DNA of 5,877 nt from Caldifarciminota bacterium UBA2202 (lineage in GTDB: Bacteria > Hydrothermota > 32-111), in the NCBI GenBank assembly GCA_002327905.1, contig DCUY01000034.1, positions 5,893-11,769 of the forward strand. Reading direction: 5' to 3'. Positions 1 to 5,406 of the stretch are shown one piece after another. The translations under genes and the position numbers were made by a program. The notes below the pieces were generated by a model. That model did not search any database. It had not been told where the DNA came from and worked only from the letters and a program-made list of their open reading frames with translations. Positions within the stretch are counted from its first letter, which is position 1, and each line of letters begins with the position of its first letter.

Positions 1-95
1 ATAAACTATTAACTGTTTTTTTGCCAATGGCGCATGGCACATGGCGTCTTTGTCTCATGGCTCGCGCCGTCTCTTCGCCCCCGCCGCTGAAGTCT
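1..95 (+). repeat. Dispersed repeat family A, copy 1
   Basis: This is the first of three copies; the others are at 1692-1823 and 4321-4382. Its order is a 14-bp AT-rich lead (ATAAACTATTAACT), a T-tract followed by GCC, a run of degenerate 7-bp units (ATGGCGC, ATGGCAC, ATGGCGT), TTTGTCTC, one more unit, and a GC-rich tail ending CGCCCCCGCCGCTGAAGTCT. The match to copy 3 over 25-87 differs at only about three positions. The window begins inside or exactly at the edge of the repeat, so its left boundary is unknown. No transposase or coding potential is seen. The function is unknown. Confidence 0.85.
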
Positions 96-96
96 G

Positions 97-153
97 TTTT
101 AAATTGCATTTTATTTTAGTCGCGCCCATTTTAAATTAGGCTTTATTTTGGTC
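97..153 (+). repeat. Imperfect 25-bp direct repeat, 32-bp period, upstream of the ATPase promoter
   Basis: TTTTAAATT...TTTATTTT.GTC occurs at 97-121 and again at 129-153, with 20 of 25 positions identical and no gaps. The second copy ends directly at the -35 hexamer. The 32-bp period is close to three helical turns, so the copies lie on the same DNA face. They could act as AT-rich UP-like elements or as paired regulator sites. That role is inferred; only the repeat itself is seen. Confidence 0.6.
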
Positions 154-181
154 TTGACATATCGAAGCGGTAATGTATAAT
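154..181 (+). promoter_or_regulatory. Consensus sigma70-type promoter for the ATPase gene
   Basis: TTGACA at 154-159 and TATAAT at 176-181 are both perfect hexamers, separated by 16 bp. The expected transcription start, 6-8 nt after the -10 box, is 187-189, which falls on the ATG at 188. The upstream in-frame ATG at 173-175 lies within the spacer, just before the -10 box, and would not be in this transcript. Confidence 0.8.
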
Positions 182-187
182 AAAAAC

Positions 188-1390
188 ATGAAAAGAACTC
201 TATATTTAGACATGCTCAATAATGTAGTAAACGATAAAAAGATACTTCTCGTTACAGGTGCTCGTCAGGCTGGAAAGACAACAATAGCTAAACAATTTAT
301 GGAAGGATTCACAAATAAAATTTACTTTAATTATGACTCAGACAGAAAATATTTGTTAAATAATCCGAAATTTTATGAAGAGCAGAACAAAACCGACGAT
401 TCACCTCTACTTGCCGTATTTGATGAACTCCATAAATATAAAAATTGGAAAACATACATGAAAGGCAACTATGACAGAAATCGTGATGACTTCAGGTTTA
501 TTGTCACTGGTAGCGGAGATCTCAATATATCTTACAAAACAAAGGAATCGTTAGCCGGAAGATTTGAATTGATTCATGTTTTTCCATTTACTTTAAATGA
601 ATTTTTCAGCCGGCGCACATACAACGATTTTTTCAAGAACCCGGTCGAATTATCTGGGTTCAACAACAATAAGGCTTCATCTGAAACAATGGAAAATCTC
701 CTCAGCACATCACCTTTTCCCGAGCCATTTTTGAAATCATCGAAGCATTTTTATAAAAGGTGGGCAAAATCATATTTTCCTCAAATTATAAATATTGACT
801 TGAAATACAGCGCTGTTTTTCATGAATTAGATAAATTGGAAACTCTTTTTGATATTCTTTCTTTAAAGGTTTGTTCGGGATTTTCATTCAGCAATGTAGC
901 AAATGATATTGAAGTTTCACCGCCAACCGTAAAACAATGGATGAAACTTCTCGAAAGCCATTTTTTAACGTTTTCGATAACCCCATACGGCAAATTCACA
1001 CGCACCATTAAAAAGCAAAAGAAAGTATATCTGCACGATTATGGAAGAATAGAAAATGAATCATCAAAATATGAGAATTTCATCGCATTGGAGCTTTTCA
1101 GATTCGTAAAGAATGCAAGCGACATAGGAGAAGAAGTTGATATTTTTTATCTGAAAGATAAGGATCAAAGAGAAGTGGATTTTCTTATAACTTATAATGG
1201 AAAACCATTTTTGCTCATTGAAGCCAAAGAAAATGAAGAAGAAACAAAGAATTTAAAGCATTTTCAGAATATGTTTAAAATTCCTGCTATTCTTCTTTTA
1301 AGAAAATCGGGAGTTCATAAACTTATAACCAATGATAAATACAAAATTACAATAGTATCAGCAGAAAGATTCCTTTCTACTCTCCCGTAA
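188..1390 (+). CDS. AAA family ATPase with C-terminal DUF4143 / PD-(D/E)XK-like region
   Basis: The product is a predicted cytoplasmic P-loop ATPase of about 400 residues, close to the usual family length. Counting from the upstream ATG at 173, the Walker A motif is GARQAGKTT (29-37). Walker B is LLAVFDE (79-85), with D84 and E85 as the metal-binding and catalytic acids. A sensor-1-like FIVTGSG lies at 109-115, and the family signature SLAGRFELIHVFPFTLNEF at 126-144. A helix-turn-helix or winged-helix-like part (about 236-275) precedes a C-terminal block with EVDF (334-337) and IEAK (349-352). That block fits the D...ExK pattern of PD-(D/E)XK nuclease folds common in this family. The biological role of these ATPases is largely unknown. 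I chose ATG 188 because a consensus promoter predicts transcription starting there and because MKRTLYLDML resembles family N-termini. ATG 173 would add five residues and has only a weak GAAGCGG upstream. The gene appears intact and monocistronic. Confidence 0.9.
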   Translation: MKRTLYLDMLNNVVNDKKILLVTGARQAGKTTIAKQFMEGFTNKIYFNYDSDRKYLLNNPKFYEEQNKTDDSPLLAVFDELHKYKNWKTYMKGNYDRNRDDFRFIVTGSGDLNISYKTKESLAGRFELIHVFPFTLNEFFSRRTYNDFFKNPVELSGFNNNKASSETMENLLSTSPFPEPFLKSSKHFYKRWAKSYFPQIINIDLKYSAVFHELDKLETLFDILSLKVCSGFSFSNVANDIEVSPPTVKQWMKLLESHFLTFSITPYGKFTRTIKKQKKVYLHDYGRIENESSKYENFIALELFRFVKNASDIGEEVDIFYLKDKDQREVDFLITYNGKPFLLIEAKENEEETKNLKHFQNMFKIPAILLLRKSGVHKLITNDKYKITIVSAERFLSTLP

Positions 1391-1405
1391 CCCGCAACTG
1401 ACTTT

Positions 1406-1453
1406 GTCATTCCGAACGCCTCTTATCGCTGTTCTCGTGTGAAGAATCTATCA
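1406..1453 (+). repeat. Dispersed repeat family B, copy 1
   Basis: The unit begins GTCATTCCGAACGCC, continues TCTTATCGCTGTTCTCGTG and ends GAAGAATCTATCA. It is nearly identical to the copy at 5803-5850 and similar to those at 1463-1509, 4190-4236 and 5720-5764. It starts 15 bp after the ATPase stop codon. This class of short intergenic repeat is widespread in some bacterial genomes and often yields false small ORFs. There is no sign of coding or of an associated transposase. Confidence 0.8.
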
Positions 1454-1462
1454 TTAAATCGC

Positions 1463-1509
1463 GTCATTCTGAAGTCCGCAGTAGTTAATCTATCCTGAAG
1501 AATCTATCA
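1463..1509 (+). repeat. Dispersed repeat family B, copy 2
   Basis: This is a variant form: GTCATTCTGAAGTCCGCA, then a divergent middle (TTAATCTATCCT), then the common end GAAGAATCTATCA. Its middle is shared with the copy at 4190-4236 rather than with copy 1, so at least two subtypes coexist. Its 3' end is continuous with the exact 55-bp duplicate at 1496-1550. Confidence 0.75.
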
Positions 1510-1550
1510 ACAAAAAGTATAAAGTATACTCCGTCCCCAGAATAAGTGTC
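1496..1550 (+). repeat. Exact 55-bp duplicate, copy 1 (partner at 5751-5805)
   Basis: The segment runs from TGAAGAATCTATCA, through AGTATAAAGTATACT (5-bp inverted arms), to CCGTCCCCAGAATAAGTGTC. It is identical base for base to 5751-5805, more than 4 kb away. It spans the end of a family B unit plus a downstream module. The flanks then differ, with CACTATTTTT following here and ATTTCGAACG following the other copy. The GTCCCC...GTGTC part resembles pieces of REP/RAYT-type palindromic repeats, but no transposase is present; that link is speculative. Confidence 0.85.
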
Positions 1551-1566
1551 CACTATTTTTGTCTGT

Positions 1567-1621
1567 CGTTGCGAGGCGTCTTCGCCGAAGCAATCTCCTT
1601 ACTTCTATTCATTCTTTTGTC
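1567..1621 (+). repeat. Dispersed repeat family C, copy 1
   Basis: The unit reads CGTTGCGAGGCGTCTTCGCC, then GAAGCAATCTCCTTACTTC and TATTCATTCTTTTGTC. It carries a 12-bp hairpin with GGCG/CGCC arms and a TCTT loop. Related copies lie at 5533-5590 and 5657-5694. It belongs to the common class of TTGCGAGG...GAAGCAATC intergenic repeats found in several phyla. No coding function is seen. Confidence 0.75.
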
Positions 1622-1691
1622 TTTGATTTTACTTGCTCAAGGCGCATGGTGGCGTCTTCGCCTCCAACTTGTCTGTCCCCGCATTTCAACC

Positions 1692-1823
1692 ATAAACTAT
1701 TAACTATAAACTATTAACTGTTTTTTTGCCAACGGCTCATAGCTCACGGCTCATGGCTCATGGCGTATTTGTCTCATGGCGTTTTTGTCTCACGCCGTCT
1801 CTTCGCCCCCGCCGCTGAAGTCT
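1692..1823 (+). repeat. Dispersed repeat family A, copy 2 (expanded heptamer array)
   Basis: The copy begins with the 14-bp lead ATAAACTATTAACT in perfect tandem duplicate (1692-1705 and 1706-1719), followed by the T-tract. The 7-bp array is longer than in copies 1 and 3: ACGGCTC, ATAGCTC, ACGGCTC, ATGGCTC, ATGGCGT. An extra TTTGTCTC plus ATGGCGT block follows before the common tail. The tail ends 11 bp beyond the stop codon of the secreted-protein gene, which reads toward it. The unit number clearly varies between copies. Confidence 0.85.
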
Positions 1824-1834
1824 CTTATTAAAAT

Positions 1835-3985
1835 CTATAATTTGATTATTTTAAATTTAATTTTTGATTGTTCAGTATTGACTTTTAACAGATAAATGCC
1901 TGAGTTGAGTTTTTCAACATTCACTCTAATTTCATTTCCACTGATTACCTTTAAATTGTTCTTCATAACGATTCTTCCGCTGACATCCATTATTTCGTAT
2001 GAGAGAGCGTCTTCACTACCGGAATAAACCATTTTCAATTCATTATGTGTGCAAATTCCTTCAATAATCAACAGAGGATCGCTCTCCTTAACATCAGCAA
2101 TTTCGCATCCGGTTATCTGATTAATGCTGTAAGACAGCGCACCGATATTTTTAACTATGAAACCGTCATTGTCAGGGATGATGTTTGCATTAGTGTTTAA
2201 AACTCCATTGGATTCAATTGCTATAGAATCCAAACAAACCGGAGCTCCCGGATCTTTGATTGAATACAATATCGCCTGTAGCGGGTCTTCCTGAAGAAGA
2301 TAGAGCAGGGTGTCCTTTATTTCAAAATCAAGAAAATATCCGTCCGTCAAATAGAGTTCAACTGGTGCAAGAGGTGATGTCACATCAAACAATTTCATTC
2401 CTCCCCAATAAATAGTAAAAAGGTAATTGCCATAAATACGCGCCTTATCTGAATTATATTCATTTATCCAATTGACCTCATATATATTACTCGTATCACT
2501 TATATCATAAACTGTATTTGAAAGCAGATAATTGCCACACTTTGCGAAACCAGTCAAATTATACAATGTGGTTTTATACAGAATATTATGCATATCACTT
2601 ATATCAAATACCTCAGCCTCTTCGTGCCAAGAGTCATTTCCTATAAATAAGAGTCCGTTTATGACTTCTGCGGATCTATATTTCATCCACTCTCCATTAT
2701 TGTAATTTACGCTATCTACAATTATAGGCAGAGTCGGTTCTGAGTAATCGAGAACATAAAATTTATGAGGACTTAATACAAACAGGTAATCTTCGTACTT
2801 AAATGTTGACATTATCAGACCCTCAATATTGAATGCGCTTATTAGATTCTCTTCGCATATACTGCCGTCAAACATTATTAATTTACCGTCAATACTACTT
2901 AATATTTGGTAATCACCGGCAGTGTCCACATTAACTACACAAAAAGCAATATATTTATTTTCATCAATTACTTTAAACCCGTCTGCCCGAGAGAGCATCA
3001 TCTTCATTGAAGTCGTGTTATTCAAGGATAGGTAGTGCAATGAATCCACATTCAACAAAGCTGTTTGATAACCGCTCTCAACTATTCCCTGAAACTCCGG
3101 TATATAACCGTCTTTAAGAGAATATTTCAGAAGTCCGATATTAAGATTTGAAACATACATATCTCCGTCTATAAAATCAAAATCAACTGCAAAGACAGGT
3201 TCATATAACCATATAAATTCTATATTCATTGAATTAATGCCTATAAAATTCAAACTCCCATCATCATTTATTTCATACACTTGAAGAAGAGAATTATAAA
3301 CGCATACATTATAATCATCGTATTCATCAGATGTAAGGAATAAATGATTATTGCTTATTACTATTTTGGGAACATCATAACTCATATATTCTACAAGCCG
3401 CACAGAAGAAAACATTTCAAACTCTTCCATGAAATTCAATTTGTAAATATATATCGAACTGCGCGATGAAAGATAGTATGTGCCATTATTTTCCACAACA
3501 TAATAAATATCCGACAAGTCAATTACAGATTTATACAAAAGTTTCCCTGTCGAGAGGACTTTAAATATTTTCACACTCTCTCCATTTGAAGCGAAAAGAT
3601 ACCCGCCTGCCAAGCAGAGACAATTGCATCCATCCATTCTGTAAAAATCCGATTTAAAGGGAGAAGAAGGATTCTTATAGTTCCAGTCTGACACCCCATT
3701 GCTGTCTGCTACATAAAGATAATTTCCATAAGCAGTTATTAGCGCGTTATTCTTCTCACTTACAATAACTTCGGATTCCTCTGTCATTGAGTAATCATCT
3801 CCAATAGAATAGCATATGACTCTCCATTTTGCAGATACAGGATGAATATAAATCAGTTCATCAGTATTGCAGGAAATTATCACTCGAGTTGGCAATGTCA
3901 ATCCATCAAACTGAATTAGACTCTCAGAAAATATTAAAATGCTTAAAAGAAAGAACAAAACAAAAAGGAAAACCTGTTTTTTCAT
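1835..3985 (-). CDS. Secreted LVIVD/beta-propeller-like protein with T9SS type A sorting domain
   Basis: The 716-residue product is probably exported and released or anchored at the cell surface. Residues 1-22 (MKKQVFLFVLFFLLSILIFSES) form a signal peptide with a basic start and a hydrophobic core. The body holds recurring short beta motifs such as YLFVLSPHKFYVLDYSEPTL, AEVFDISDMHNILYKTTLY and MKLFDVTSPLAPVELYL. These resemble LVIVD-type repeats that build a propeller. Residues from about 635 to 716 form a Por-secretion-tail domain with SYEIMDVSGRIV (from about 662), LNSGIYLLKV (about 693-702) and the basic end KIKFKIIKL. These tails target proteins through the type IX secretion system. No enzymatic motif is seen; the ligand or role is unknown. 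The start is fixed by AGGAGG at 3990-3995, four bases from the ATG. It is a single gene, with an operator-like repeat at 3999-4031 and a family A repeat directly after the TAG stop. No T9SS machinery genes are in the window. Confidence 0.9.
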   Translation of the reverse strand: MKKQVFLFVLFFLLSILIFSESLIQFDGLTLPTRVIISCNTDELIYIHPVSAKWRVICYSIGDDYSMTEESEVIVSEKNNALITAYGNYLYVADSNGVSDWNYKNPSSPFKSDFYRMDGCNCLCLAGGYLFASNGESVKIFKVLSTGKLLYKSVIDLSDIYYVVENNGTYYLSSRSSIYIYKLNFMEEFEMFSSVRLVEYMSYDVPKIVISNNHLFLTSDEYDDYNVCVYNSLLQVYEINDDGSLNFIGINSMNIEFIWLYEPVFAVDFDFIDGDMYVSNLNIGLLKYSLKDGYIPEFQGIVESGYQTALLNVDSLHYLSLNNTTSMKMMLSRADGFKVIDENKYIAFCVVNVDTAGDYQILSSIDGKLIMFDGSICEENLISAFNIEGLIMSTFKYEDYLFVLSPHKFYVLDYSEPTLPIIVDSVNYNNGEWMKYRSAEVINGLLFIGNDSWHEEAEVFDISDMHNILYKTTLYNLTGFAKCGNYLLSNTVYDISDTSNIYEVNWINEYNSDKARIYGNYLFTIYWGGMKLFDVTSPLAPVELYLTDGYFLDFEIKDTLLYLLQEDPLQAILYSIKDPGAPVCLDSIAIESNGVLNTNANIIPDNDGFIVKNIGALSYSINQITGCEIADVKESDPLLIIEGICTHNELKMVYSGSEDALSYEIMDVSGRIVMKNNLKVISGNEIRVNVEKLNSGIYLLKVNTEQSKIKFKIIKL

Positions 3986-3998
3986 TATTCCTCCTCTG

Positions 3999-4031
3999 TT
4001 ATACCACCTACAAGCATAATTTATACCACCT
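3999..4031 (-). promoter_or_regulatory. Tandem 11-bp direct repeat, candidate operator/promoter of the secreted-protein gene
   Basis: Read on the - strand, AGGTGGTATAA occurs twice, at 4031-4021 and 4009-3999, with starts exactly 22 bp apart, about two helical turns. The proximal copy ends four bases before the AGGAGG ribosome binding site of the secreted-protein gene. Each copy contains a TATAA string that could also serve as a -10 box, but no good -35 hexamer is found at the right distance. Regulation by a protein binding both copies is inferred from spacing and position. Confidence 0.5.
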
Positions 4032-4189
4032 CTAAATGACTATTTTTTTGTAACTTAATTGAAATTTTCTGAACAACCATATTGCATTTTGCAAATTATT
4101 CTCATCATGCTAATAGACAATTATCTCATAATCCGTCATTCCTTTTCCGAGTAATGTCTTTTTCAATAGTCACCAGCTAACAAATTTCT

Positions 4190-4236
4190 GTCATTCCGAA
4201 GTCCGCAATGCTTAATCTATATTGAAGAATCTATCA
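4190..4236 (+). repeat. Dispersed repeat family B, copy 3
   Basis: The unit starts GTCATTCCGAAGTCCGCA, continues TTAATCTATATT and ends GAAGAATCTATCA. It matches the subtype at 1463-1509 closely and the CTCTTATC subtype only at its two ends. It stands alone in the spacer and carries no coding potential. Confidence 0.75.
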
Positions 4237-4279
4237 CAGTGAAAAAATGAAACCTATTGTCCCTAAAAGTTTTTGCATT

Positions 4280-4303
4280 TTACCAGCTTACCAGCGTACC
4301 AGC
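4280..4303 (+). repeat. Three tandem 8-bp units, TTACCAGC
   Basis: TTACCAGC, TTACCAGC and GTACCAGC follow each other without gaps. A related CACCAGCTAA occurs about 110 bp upstream, near 4171. This is a short microsatellite-like array within the repeat-rich spacer. No function is indicated. Confidence 0.7.
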
Positions 4304-4320
4304 CCACTTTGTATTTAGCA

Positions 4321-4382
4321 CAAGGCGCATGGCACATGGCGTCTTTGTCTCATGGCTCACGCCGTCTCTTTGCCCCCGCCGC
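4321..4382 (+). repeat. Dispersed repeat family A, copy 3 (truncated at both ends)
   Basis: The copy corresponds to 25-87 of copy 1 with about three differences. It lacks the AT-rich lead with its T-tract and the final TGAAGTCT. It keeps the short heptamer form (GGCGC, ATGGCAC, ATGGCGT). The TAG stop codon of the DUF3147-like gene begins three bases after its right edge, so this repeat forms the immediate 3' flank of that gene. Confidence 0.8.
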
Positions 4383-4384
4383 CC

Positions 4385-4735
4385 CTATATTTTTACATTG
4401 AATTTTTTCAGCATAAATATCATCATAAAATAAAATCCGACCGTGAGAAGCACTGACAGAACTATTGCGAGGACAGTATTCACCTTAATTTTTATCAATA
4501 ACGGCAGCGCTATGAACATCGCCAGCGAAGGTATTGTCAGCCAAAATACATTCCATGAGAATTCTGCCAACTGTATTGCATCTTTTTTTTCGATAAGCAT
4601 CCATGCAAGGGATATCAATGATACCAAAGGAAGCGATATGAGGACGCTTGCCAAAAAATTACTTCTCTTTGCTGTCTCCGTCACCACGTAAATTATCAAG
4701 GCGCTTGAAACAATTTTTACAATAGCCAAAACCAT
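4385..4735 (-). CDS. Small DUF3147-like integral membrane protein
   Basis: The 116-residue, strongly hydrophobic product has four predicted membrane helices at about 3-19, 27-48, 59-81 and 86-109. Short charged links include TAKRSN and EKKDAI. The pattern IIYVVTETAKRS, LASVLISLPLVSLISLAW, SWNVFWLTIPS and a final helix resembles DUF3147 family proteins, which are about this size and have no known function. The inner membrane is the likely location. The ATG has a good AAGGAG ribosome binding site six bases upstream. The gene lies 78 bp downstream of the MazF toxin gene on the same strand with no visible terminator or convincing promoter between them, so read-through is possible. I see no evidence linking it to the toxin. 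An opposite-strand frame at 4443-4691 is a shadow. Confidence 0.85.
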   Translation of the reverse strand: MVLAIVKIVSSALIIYVVTETAKRSNFLASVLISLPLVSLISLAWMLIEKKDAIQLAEFSWNVFWLTIPSLAMFIALPLLIKIKVNTVLAIVLSVLLTVGFYFMMIFMLKKFNVKI

Positions 4736-4813
4736 TTTTCACTCCTTTTTTGTTCCTTACTTTGCTTTCGTGCCATAAATTCCAATCTCCATCCTCTCTG
4801 CGTCAACAGTCCT

Positions 4814-5128
4814 CTATGCCAATTCCAAAGCGAATTCTATTGCCTCTTTTACCTCACTCATCTTCTCTGAATTGAGAGCTGTTATTTTGTTTTTCAATAT
4901 TTCTTTTCTTATGGTAATTATCGTGTCAAGGTTCACCACGCATTTTTTCGTCATCCCGTCCTTCATTCCTATCTCCACCTCGACAGGTATTCCCCTTATT
5001 GTAGATGTAATTTCAGCCACAGTAACCGCAGTTCTTACAGAATAAGCTTCATTTCGCGAGAGAAGAAGCACAGGTCTCATTCCCGAAGGCAGTCCGAGGT
5101 CAGCCCACCACACCTCTCCGCGTCTCAT
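4814..5128 (-). CDS. mazF: MazF/PemK-family toxin (predicted mRNA endoribonuclease)
   Basis: The 104-residue product matches the usual MazF length. It is predicted to cleave RNA at short sequence motifs and so inhibit growth when freed from its antitoxin. It starts with the family signature RRGEVWWADLG (2-12). RPVLLLSRNE (18-27) follows, then AEITST (38-43) and CVVNLDTIITI (63-73). The final helix, about 88-104, reads EKMSEVKEAIEFALELA. R18 and T41 are 23 residues apart, as are the known catalytic Arg and Thr of Bacillus MazF, so the active site looks intact. The ATG overlaps the antitoxin stop by one base (TGATG), which implies translational coupling with the antitoxin made first. The ending CVVNLDTI resembles MazF subgroups with an NLD motif rather than the E. 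coli form. The cleavage specificity cannot be read from sequence. Confidence 0.93.
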   Translation of the reverse strand: MRRGEVWWADLGLPSGMRPVLLLSRNEAYSVRTAVTVAEITSTIRGIPVEVEIGMKDGMTKKCVVNLDTIITIRKEILKNKITALNSEKMSEVKEAIEFALELA

Positions 5129-5376
5129 CAGAAATCTCCATGTAAAGTTTTTGACTGCAGTTTCTCAAGATTCTTGATGTCTTTTTTATCCTCTGGATAT
5201 TTTTTATAACCCTCAATGTATTTCCTTGTTTTTTCTTTTTCCTCTTCAACTGCGAAGTACGCGTGTATCGCCTCCTGCACAAACAGACTCCTGTTGATTT
5301 TCTTCCTCTTCTTTCCTGTCTCTATCTTCTCATACATCTCGCTTGGTATGGTTACTGTGAGCTTGACATTTGCCAT
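5128..5376 (-). CDS. mazE: Ribbon-helix-helix antitoxin of the MazF pair
   Basis: The 82-residue product is predicted to neutralise the downstream MazF and to repress its own promoter. Residues 4-10 (VKLTVTI) form the DNA-contacting beta strand. PSEMYEKIETG (11-21) is helix 1, and NRSLFVQEAIHAYF (28-41) is helix 2 of a CopG/MetJ-type fold. The charged tail from about 44 to 82 includes YIEGYKKYPED (53-63), a motif seen in MazE-like RHH antitoxins, and should bind the toxin. AGGAGG at 5381-5386 lies four bases before the ATG and fixes the start. A palindrome and promoter sit directly upstream. The gene name is by analogy; the fold is RHH, unlike the swapped-hairpin MazE of E. coli. Confidence 0.9.
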   Translation of the reverse strand: MANVKLTVTIPSEMYEKIETGKKRKKINRSLFVQEAIHAYFAVEEEKEKTRKYIEGYKKYPEDKKDIKNLEKLQSKTLHGDF

Positions 5377-5385
5377 ATAACCTCC

Positions 5386-5405
5386 TATACAACTTTTGTT
5401 GTATA
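5386..5405 (-). promoter_or_regulatory. Perfect palindromic operator upstream of the antitoxin gene
   Basis: Two 8-bp arms, TATACAAC and GTTGTATA, flank a 4-bp centre of four A (four T on the + strand). The site spans the predicted transcription start and directly adjoins the AGGAGG ribosome binding site. Position and symmetry fit the autorepressor site of a dimeric RHH antitoxin or the antitoxin-toxin complex. Direct binding is inferred. Confidence 0.75.
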
Positions 5406-5406
5406 A

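Larger units (their letters stand above)
1391..1834. other. Convergent intergenic region composed of dispersed repeats
   Basis: This 444-bp gap lies between the 3' ends of the + strand ATPase and the - strand secreted protein. It holds two family B copies, the first 55-bp duplicate, one family C copy, a fragment of family A (about 1638-1662) and family A copy 2. No credible open reading frame is seen. No intrinsic terminator (stable stem followed by a T-tract) was found for either gene. Short perfect hairpins GGCGTCTTCGCC occur at 1575-1586 and 1651-1662, but neither is followed by a T-run. Confidence 0.8.
4036..4384. other. Intergenic region with repeats, no gene
   Basis: The region lies between the 5' flank of the secreted-protein gene and the 3' end of the DUF3147-like gene. 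From left to right it holds an AT-rich flank with a small palindrome (TTGCA-TTT-TGCAA, 4082-4094), a family B copy (4190-4236), three tandem 8-bp units (4280-4303) and family A copy 3 (4321-4382). No plausible ORF, tRNA or intrinsic terminator is seen. A promoter for the leftward secreted-protein gene should lie near 4000-4060, but I cannot assign hexamers with confidence. Confidence 0.7.

Noticed and set aside
820..1008. - strand reading frame inside the ATPase gene
   Set aside because: It is a shadow of the conserved ATPase/DUF4143 frame.
1..1823. CRISPR array suggested by recurring short units
   Set aside because: The repeats are degenerate 7-bp units and irregularly spaced dispersed elements. 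There is no uniform repeat with unique spacers of constant length, and there are no cas genes.
188..1823. ATPase gene flanked by family A repeats as a composite transposon
   Set aside because: The flanking copies (1-95 and 1692-1823) are in the same orientation, but a third copy flanks another gene, there is no transposase, and no target-site duplication is seen. The repeats are better explained as genome-wide dispersed elements.
1760..1834. Intrinsic terminator for the secreted-protein gene within family A
   Set aside because: A weak GGCGT/ACGCC stem exists on the - strand, but no T-run follows it; the repeat's homopolymer tract reads as A on that strand.
3829..4035. + strand reading frame overlapping the signal peptide region of the secreted-protein gene
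   Set aside because: It is antisense to a well-supported start and signal peptide, and has no ribosome binding site or recognisable domain.
4443..4691. + strand reading frame opposite the DUF3147-like gene
   Set aside because: The - strand frame encodes a coherent four-helix membrane protein with a good ribosome binding site; the opposite frame shows no family features.
5100..5282. - strand reading frame of 60 codons overlapping the antitoxin
   Set aside because: It is in a different frame from the clear RHH antitoxin and consists of low-complexity Lys/Arg-rich sequence.
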